A stretch of 51,326 nt of DNA from Ornithomonoglobus_A sp034090805. Its GTDB lineage: Bacteria > Bacillota > Clostridia > UBA1381. Positions 47,588 to 51,326 of the stretch are shown one piece after another. The DNA is taken from NCBI GenBank assembly GCA_034090805.1, contig JAXDRV010000042.1:1-51326 (forward strand), read 5' to 3'. Within the stretch, counting starts at the first letter, position 1; each line of letters begins with the position of its first letter. The translations under genes were made by a program, and so were the position numbers. The notes beneath the pieces are model-generated. The model was given only the letters and a program-made list of their open reading frames with translations. It was not told where the DNA came from and searched no databases.

Positions 47588-48514
47588 ATGAGCGAAGAGA
47601 ATAAGGAAAACTTGGAAAACGAAGTAACGGAAAACGAGGACATACAAGAAACTGCGGCAGAGGTAGCCGAGGATGTTGCCGAAGATACGGCTGAGGAGGC
47701 TGTTGAAGAGGTAACCGAGGACGCAGAGGAGGAAAATGAGGAGTACGCAGCAAGCGTTGAAGAGCTTGAGGCTGCGGATGCTCTCACAGAAAACAGTGAA
47801 AACGAAGCTGCCGAGGATCTCGGAGCAAACATCGAGGGCGAGGCTGTAGAGGAGGTCGTTGCCGAGGAACCGAAAAAATCGCACACAGGTCTTATCATAG
47901 GCATTGCGGCAGGCGTTGTGGTTGTTGCGGCGGTTGTGATTATCTGCGTTGTATTCGGTAAAAATCTGTTTAATAAGTACAACAGAATGGGATACATTGA
48001 TGTAAGCGGAAAGACGATAGCACAGATAGCTGACGAAAGCGGCTATGAGCTGGCAGACTTCCTTGCCGAGTATCAGTTGCCGGCAGATATGCCCGGAACG
48101 ACTTCGGAAAGTGCGGCATATTACAACATACCCTGCAAAAAGATGGCAGAGATGTACGGAATGGATTTTGCAGCACTTAAGGAAATGCTCAAGTGGGGCG
48201 ATGATATAACCGAGGATACCACATGGGGTGTAGCCGAGGGCGAAACCACCGTTGCGGCATATGTCGGAGAAGAGAACATTGACTCCTTTAAGGAGCAGTA
48301 CGGCTTCGGCGATGAGGTTACGGGTGAAACAAAGTGGAAGGAAATCAGAAACACTCTTGACCAGAAGCAGAGAGATGACAGAATAGCAGCCGAAAAGGCT
48401 CAGAAGGAAGCGGAAAAAGCAACAGATGCTCCCGAAACGACAGAGGCTCCCGCAGAGGGTGACGCAGCTGCAACGGAAGCACCGGCAGAAACAAACGCTC
48501 CGGCAGCTGAATAA
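47588..48514 (+). CDS. TM-anchored extracytoplasmic repeat protein B, unknown function
   Basis: A 308-residue relative of the preceding product. The first 95 residues are an extremely acidic cytoplasmic segment (over a third Glu), followed by one membrane helix (about 101-122), about 150 residues of helical modules, a short charged coiled stretch (RDDRIAAEKAQKEAEKA) and a TEAPAE-type tail. By the positive-inside rule the C-terminal part should be outside. The shared modules are TIAQIADESGYELADFLAEYQL and FKEQYGFGDEVTGETKW. RBS GAAGGAG precedes ATG 47588. A terminator follows. Confidence 0.78.
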   Translation: MSEENKENLENEVTENEDIQETAAEVAEDVAEDTAEEAVEEVTEDAEEENEEYAASVEELEAADALTENSENEAAEDLGANIEGEAVEEVVAEEPKKSHTGLIIGIAAGVVVVAAVVIICVVFGKNLFNKYNRMGYIDVSGKTIAQIADESGYELADFLAEYQLPADMPGTTSESAAYYNIPCKKMAEMYGMDFAALKEMLKWGDDITEDTTWGVAEGETTVAAYVGEENIDSFKEQYGFGDEVTGETKWKEIRNTLDQKQRDDRIAAEKAQKEAEKATDAPETTEAPAEGDAAATEAPAETNAPAAE

Positions 48515-48529
48515 TCAAATAAAACAAAT

Positions 48530-48567
48530 GCCGCCGTACAATTCCGGTACGGCGGCTTGATTATTTT
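48530..48567 (+). terminator. Rho-independent terminator
   Basis: GCCGCCGTAC/GTACGGCGGC forms a 10-bp stem with a 7-base loop, followed by TTGATTATTTT. Confidence 0.85.
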
Positions 48568-48614
48568 ACGGACAATAGAGAAATATGCCGCAAAGGCGGC
48601 GGAACGGAGAAGAT

Positions 48615-49382
48615 ATGCTTGCGGTTGAACGTAGGAATACAATTGAACAGATAATAAATGAAAAGGGCAGTGTGCTTGTTGTTGATTTGGCGAAGCAGTT
48701 TGAGGTGACAACGGAAACAATACGCGGTGACCTTTTGAAGCTTGAAAAACAGGGTGTGCTGATACGCACCTACGGAGGAGCGACTCTTGCGGATACAAAC
48801 AGTGCTGCGGATATGCCGATAGCGGAGCGTGACACTGTGAATTTCGAGGAGAAGCAGAGGATAGGCAAATATGCGGCACGCATGATAAAAAACGGGGAAA
48901 CGGTTTTTCTTGATGCGAGCACCTCTGCATGGCATCTTGCCCGCAACATTAAGGACAAGCACGGTGTGACGGTAATCACGAATGCGTCAAAAATAGCCGC
49001 CGAGCTTGCGGAATGTACGGGCGTTCACGTGATATGCACCGGAGGAGAGCTTACTCCAAGGAATATGTCATATGTGGGACGCATTGCGGAAAAAACGATA
49101 AGAGAAAATTATTTTGCAAACAAGTGCTTTTTTTCCTGCAAGGGCGTAACTCTTACCCGCGGGCTGATAGACAGCAGCGAGGACGAGGCGGAAATAAAAA
49201 AGGCGATGATCAGAAACAGTGAATCGGTAATTTTCCTGTGCGACCATAACAAGCTCGGAAGAATGGGTGTTCCGTCGATCGGTACGCTCAACGGCATAGA
49301 TTGCTTTATTACGGACGTACAGCTCAGCGAGGACTGGAACGATGCGCTGAACAAATGCGAGGTTAAGATAATTACGGTGTGA
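48615..49382 (+). CDS. DeoR/GlpR-family transcriptional regulator
   Basis: A 255-residue repressor with an N-terminal DeoR helix-turn-helix (residues 5-57; VVDLAKQFEVTTETIRGDLLKLEKQG) and a C-terminal sugar-phosphate sensor domain of the ribose-5-P isomerase-like fold (about 75-235; DASTSAWHLARNI and ITNASKIAAEL). Usually such proteins respond to a phosphorylated sugar. No sugar operon is adjacent; the AraC gene and any target lie elsewhere, so the ligand is unknown. ATG 48615 follows GGAACGGAG, itself next to a GCCGC/GGCGGC hairpin similar to those before hemC and the oxidoreductase beta subunit. Confidence 0.9.
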   Translation: MLAVERRNTIEQIINEKGSVLVVDLAKQFEVTTETIRGDLLKLEKQGVLIRTYGGATLADTNSAADMPIAERDTVNFEEKQRIGKYAARMIKNGETVFLDASTSAWHLARNIKDKHGVTVITNASKIAAELAECTGVHVICTGGELTPRNMSYVGRIAEKTIRENYFANKCFFSCKGVTLTRGLIDSSEDEAEIKKAMIRNSESVIFLCDHNKLGRMGVPSIGTLNGIDCFITDVQLSEDWNDALNKCEVKIITV

Positions 49383-49389
49383 TTTTTGT

Positions 49390-49457
49390 AAAAAAGTCAC
49401 TATCGTGACTGTCGTTCTCTATTGGGAAATTGAGGAATTTCCTAATAGATAAAAAAA
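49390..49457 (+). repeat. R2 element, shortened copy
   Basis: It starts AAAAAAGTCACTATCGTGAC and ends with the GGAAATTGAGGAATTTCC hairpin and TAATAGATAAAAAA, but lacks the middle CGCTGCGCTGCAC part and the closing GACTTTTTT arm. It lies between the DeoR gene and the rplU promoter. Confidence 0.75.
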
Positions 49458-49470
49458 TTGTCAAAATCCC

Positions 49471-49499
49471 TTGACAAGCGGTCGGGTTTTTGATATAAT
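49471..49499 (+). promoter_or_regulatory. Promoter of rplU-rpmA
   Basis: TTGACA at 49471-49476, a 17-base spacer, TATAAT at 49494-49499: perfect boxes at optimal distance, as expected for ribosomal protein genes. Confidence 0.95.
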
Positions 49500-49505
49500 A
49501 TCATG

Positions 49506-49575
49506 GTGACCGCATAGATTAGGCTTAAAGTCCGAAAGGCGCCTATGATAGCGAGTCCTCGAATAAATAACAGGA
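49506..49575 (+). ncRNA. L21 ribosomal protein leader
   Basis: The leader between the promoter and rplU contains GTGACCGCATAGATTAGGC, then GTCCGAAAGGCG and GCGAGTCC before the AGGAGGTG. This matches the layout of the L21 leader found ahead of rplU in Firmicutes, an autoregulatory element to which L21 probably binds. The match is from memory of the consensus, not a covariance search. Confidence 0.7.
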
Positions 49576-49587
49576 GGTGTTCAGAGA

Positions 49588-49899
49588 ATGTACGCAATTA
49601 TAGTAACAGGCGGCAAGCAGTACAAGGTTTCGGAGGGCGATACTCTTTTTGTAGAGAAGCTCGAGGCCGAGGAGGGCGCAGCCGTAACGTTTGACAAGGT
49701 TCTTATGGTCGGAAACGGCGATGACGTAAAGGTAGGCGCACCCGTTGTTGACGGTGCTGCTGTTGAGGCTAAGGTCGTTAAAAACGGCAAGGCTAAGAAG
49801 ATTTACGTTTACAAGATGAAGAGAAAGAAGAACTACAGACGTAAAAAGGGTCACAGACAGCCCTTTACAAAGGTAGAGATAACAAAGATCAACGCATAA
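49588..49899 (+). CDS. rplU: 50S ribosomal protein L21
   Basis: A 103-residue ribosomal protein: MYAIIVTGGKQYKVSEGDTL at the N-terminus and KRKKNYRRKKGHRQPFT near the C-terminus are canonical. It binds 23S rRNA in the large subunit. RBS AGGAGGTG is strong. rpmA follows after 35 bases; the ribosomal-processing protease gene (prp/ysxB) normally between them in Firmicutes is absent. Confidence 0.98.
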   Translation: MYAIIVTGGKQYKVSEGDTLFVEKLEAEEGAAVTFDKVLMVGNGDDVKVGAPVVDGAAVEAKVVKNGKAKKIYVYKMKRKKNYRRKKGHRQPFTKVEITKINA

Positions 49900-49934
49900 A
49901 AGGCGAAACCATTTTAAGAATCGAGGTGTTTTGA

Positions 49935-50189
49935 ATGGCTCATAAGAAAGGTATGGGTAGTACAAAAAACGGTCGTGACAGCGAATCGAAAAGACTCGGC
50001 GCAAAGCGTGCCGACGGTCAGTTTGTATTAGCCGGTAATATACTCGTAAGACAGAGAGGAACAAAAATCCATCCGGGCAACAATGTAGGAATCGGAAGTG
50101 ACGATACACTCTTTGCTCTTATCGACGGCAGAGTTAAGTTTGAAAGAAAAGGCAGAGACAGAAAACAGTGCAGTGTTTATGCCGATTAA
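49935..50189 (+). CDS. rpmA: 50S ribosomal protein L27 without N-terminal extension
   Basis: An 84-residue L27 starting directly at MAHKKGMGSTKNGRDSESKRLG, the mature form whose N-terminus reaches the peptidyl-transferase centre. Most Firmicutes make a precursor with about nine extra residues removed by Prp. Here an in-frame TGA (49932-49934) directly precedes the ATG, so no extension is possible, and no prp gene lies between L21 and L27. RBS GAGGTG is at 49923-49928. Confidence 0.98.
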   Translation: MAHKKGMGSTKNGRDSESKRLGAKRADGQFVLAGNILVRQRGTKIHPGNNVGIGSDDTLFALIDGRVKFERKGRDRKQCSVYAD

Positions 50190-50202
50190 TCAGACATAAA
50201 TT

Positions 50203-50234
50203 AAACGGGATTGCAGAATGCAGTCCCGTTTTTC
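50203..50234 (+). terminator. Terminator of rplU-rpmA
   Basis: AAACGGGA-TGCA and TGCA-TCCCGTTT pair around a 3-base loop and are followed by a T-run. Confidence 0.88.
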
Positions 50235-50310
50235 ATCTATTGGGAGATTTCTCGATTCTCAAATAGCAAAAACGTTAGGAGTACGCACAGCGAAACAACA
50301 GTCACGACAG
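50234..50310 (-). repeat. R2 element, degenerate reverse copy
   Basis: A CTATTGGGAGATTT/ATTCTCAAATAG hairpin, then CGCACAGCGAAACAACAGTCACGACAG, which is the complement of the R2 CTGTCGTT-CGCTGCGCTGC core with several changes. It lies between rpmA and the convergent AraC gene. Confidence 0.6.
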
Positions 50311-50316
50311 CGGACG

Positions 50317-51117
50317 TTATTCCTCATATCTGCGGAATATTTCACGGGCATATTCCCGCGGGGTGAGGTTCATTTTTCTTTTGAAGGCATAGCTGAAATA
50401 GCTTTGCGATGAAAAGCCGCAGCGGTAGGCTGTCTGCGTCAGCGTCATATCGGTTGACGTCAGTAAATCTGCCGCTTTTTTTATTCTTTCGTCCTCGACA
50501 AACTCACGCAGCGTTTTGCCCGTAGCACTTTTAAAGCGGTTATGAAAATGAACGGGGCTGAACGAAAACCGCTCCGCCATTGCCTTGAGTGACAAATCGC
50601 TGTCGATATTCTCACGTATATAACGGACGGCAATTTGGATAACTTCGTCGTTTGTGCTTTTGCCGCAGGTGCTTTTGTCTGATTCCCCGGCAAGTCTGCC
50701 GACAAGCTCCATAACAAGCCCGTTCATAAGTATGCGGTCGCCTTCAGAAACCGAGCCGAAACGGCGGCATAGGCTTAAAAATATTTCTTCGTATTTTCGG
50801 CGGCTGCCGATTTTGATGAAATTCGGCAAATTCATAAGCAGCTCGCAGAGTGCGCCGTCATTAACACGCATATGTATATACAGGCACTTGAACGGAAATT
50901 TTGTATGGCGCAGCTGCCCCGGCTTGGCGCAGATTATTGTATCGGAGGTGATGGGCATACTTTCCGAGTCGATATACGCAATACCGCCGTCTTCGGCGGG
51001 CAGCTCTATCTCGAACATGGTTGTCTGCCGATCCTGCGTTATGCTCCTTCCTTTGGCGGCAAGCTGTGAATTGTAAATACCGACGGTATGAATTTCGGGG
51101 AGAAGTATTTCTTTCAT
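50317..51117 (-). CDS. AraC-family transcriptional regulator
   Basis: A 266-residue regulator. The N-terminal sensor part (about 1-150) contains the cupin-like block TTMFEIELPAEDGGIAY and no signal or membrane segment; the C-terminal double HTH is about 165-260 (LSLKAMAERFSFSPVHFHNRF and AYRCGFSSQSYFSYAFKRKMNLTPREY). GGAGGTAAAT precedes the ATG on the minus strand. The target is probably the gene beyond the right edge; nothing to its left looks like a sugar operon. It differs clearly from the AraC protein at 29298. Confidence 0.88.
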   Translation of the reverse strand: MKEILLPEIHTVGIYNSQLAAKGRSITQDRQTTMFEIELPAEDGGIAYIDSESMPITSDTIICAKPGQLRHTKFPFKCLYIHMRVNDGALCELLMNLPNFIKIGSRRKYEEIFLSLCRRFGSVSEGDRILMNGLVMELVGRLAGESDKSTCGKSTNDEVIQIAVRYIRENIDSDLSLKAMAERFSFSPVHFHNRFKSATGKTLREFVEDERIKKAADLLTSTDMTLTQTAYRCGFSSQSYFSYAFKRKMNLTPREYAREIFRRYEE

Positions 51118-51189
51118 ATTTACCTCCGTATAATAATATTTCTAATAAATTTATGACATTTATGCGTAAATATAACAATGTTTATTATA

Positions 51190-51326
51190 TAATGCTCACT
51201 GAACAAATGCGATTTTCAATCGCATTTGAAAAATTATGACTATTGTCAAAATTTTTCGTGTAAAATCAGAGATTTTACACAGTTCGCATTGATAAAGTCT
51301 GCCCAAATAAATATTTTGAGAGAAAA
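51190..51326. repeat. Foldback element, second copy, cut by window edge
   Basis: It is nearly identical to 34389-34526: outer repeat TAATGCTCACTGAACAA, AAATGCGATT/AATCGCATTT, GTGTAAAATC/GATTTTACAC and the start of the AAATAAATATTTT hairpin. Only a few substitutions separate 137 bases. The right half is outside the window. Confidence 0.88.

Overview
The window reads as the chromosome of a Gram-positive anaerobe of class Clostridia, probably a gut-type fermenter. The evidence is many SLH-anchored surface proteins, AGGAGG-type ribosome sites with frequent TTG starts, SigA-type promoters with 17-base spacers, a CoA-linked 2-oxoacid:ferredoxin oxidoreductase, a bacterial microcompartment (BMC) locus, cobalamin-type MetH, an NadK-ArgR-RecN cluster and a Firmicutes-type L21 leader. 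Genus cannot be told from the sequence alone. No rRNA, tRNA or CRISPR array was seen.

Layout. 1-1637: end of a siphovirus-type tail module (prophage remnant or edge). 1829-3702: hisH, hisF and a small membrane protein. 3987-7128: a DUF4250 protein, an SLH-NlpC/P60 wall hydrolase, a PAP2 phosphatase and queH. 7320-16080: one 12-gene BMC operon behind a clear promoter (class II aldolase, GlcG-like protein, CoA-acylating aldehyde dehydrogenase, zinc alcohol dehydrogenase, four hexameric shell proteins, PduL, vertex protein, PduS-like electron carrier, BMC-T). Four enzymes carry N- or C-terminal encapsulation-type helices. The gene set fits a compartment that takes the lactaldehyde made by fuculose/rhamnulose-phosphate cleavage and dismutates it to 1,2-propanediol and a lactyl-CoA/lactyl-phosphate product; no diol dehydratase is present. 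16661-18182 and 24754-28105: tetrapyrrole genes in two blocks (hemB plus precorrin-2 dehydrogenase; hemA, hemC, cobA-hemD), enough to reach siroheme precursors or the start of cobalamin synthesis, which MetH needs. Between them lie a 1027-residue SLH surface protein, an EamA protein, a long candidate structured RNA (22194-22979), a small secreted protein, a 56-residue peptide gene and an UlaG-like hydrolase. 28260-31870: GAPDH, an AraC regulator divergent from a GH27 alpha-galactosidase, and a zinc-ribbon protein. 31913-35507 (minus): metF-metH. 35698-42725: radA, a CapA-type protein, galU, nadK-argR-recN, rseC-like. 42768-46150: 2-oxoacid:ferredoxin oxidoreductase operon. 46453-51117: unknown small protein, two related TM-anchored proteins with Thr/Glu/Ala/Pro tails, a DeoR regulator, L21-L27, and an AraC regulator.

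The most unusual part is the intergenic DNA. Several families of structured repeats occupy it: (R1) a two-module element in five copies; (R2) a 94-bp double-hairpin unit, three in tandem directly downstream of a promoter ahead of hemB, plus three dispersed copies; and (R3) a set of 110-260 bp foldback elements whose outer inverted repeat starts at, or directly after, the stop codon of the upstream gene in every one of six cases where that gene is visible. Also notable are a 38-bp perfect palindrome that encodes the same promoter on both strands between metF and radA, and a roughly 700-base leader with nested complementary helices.
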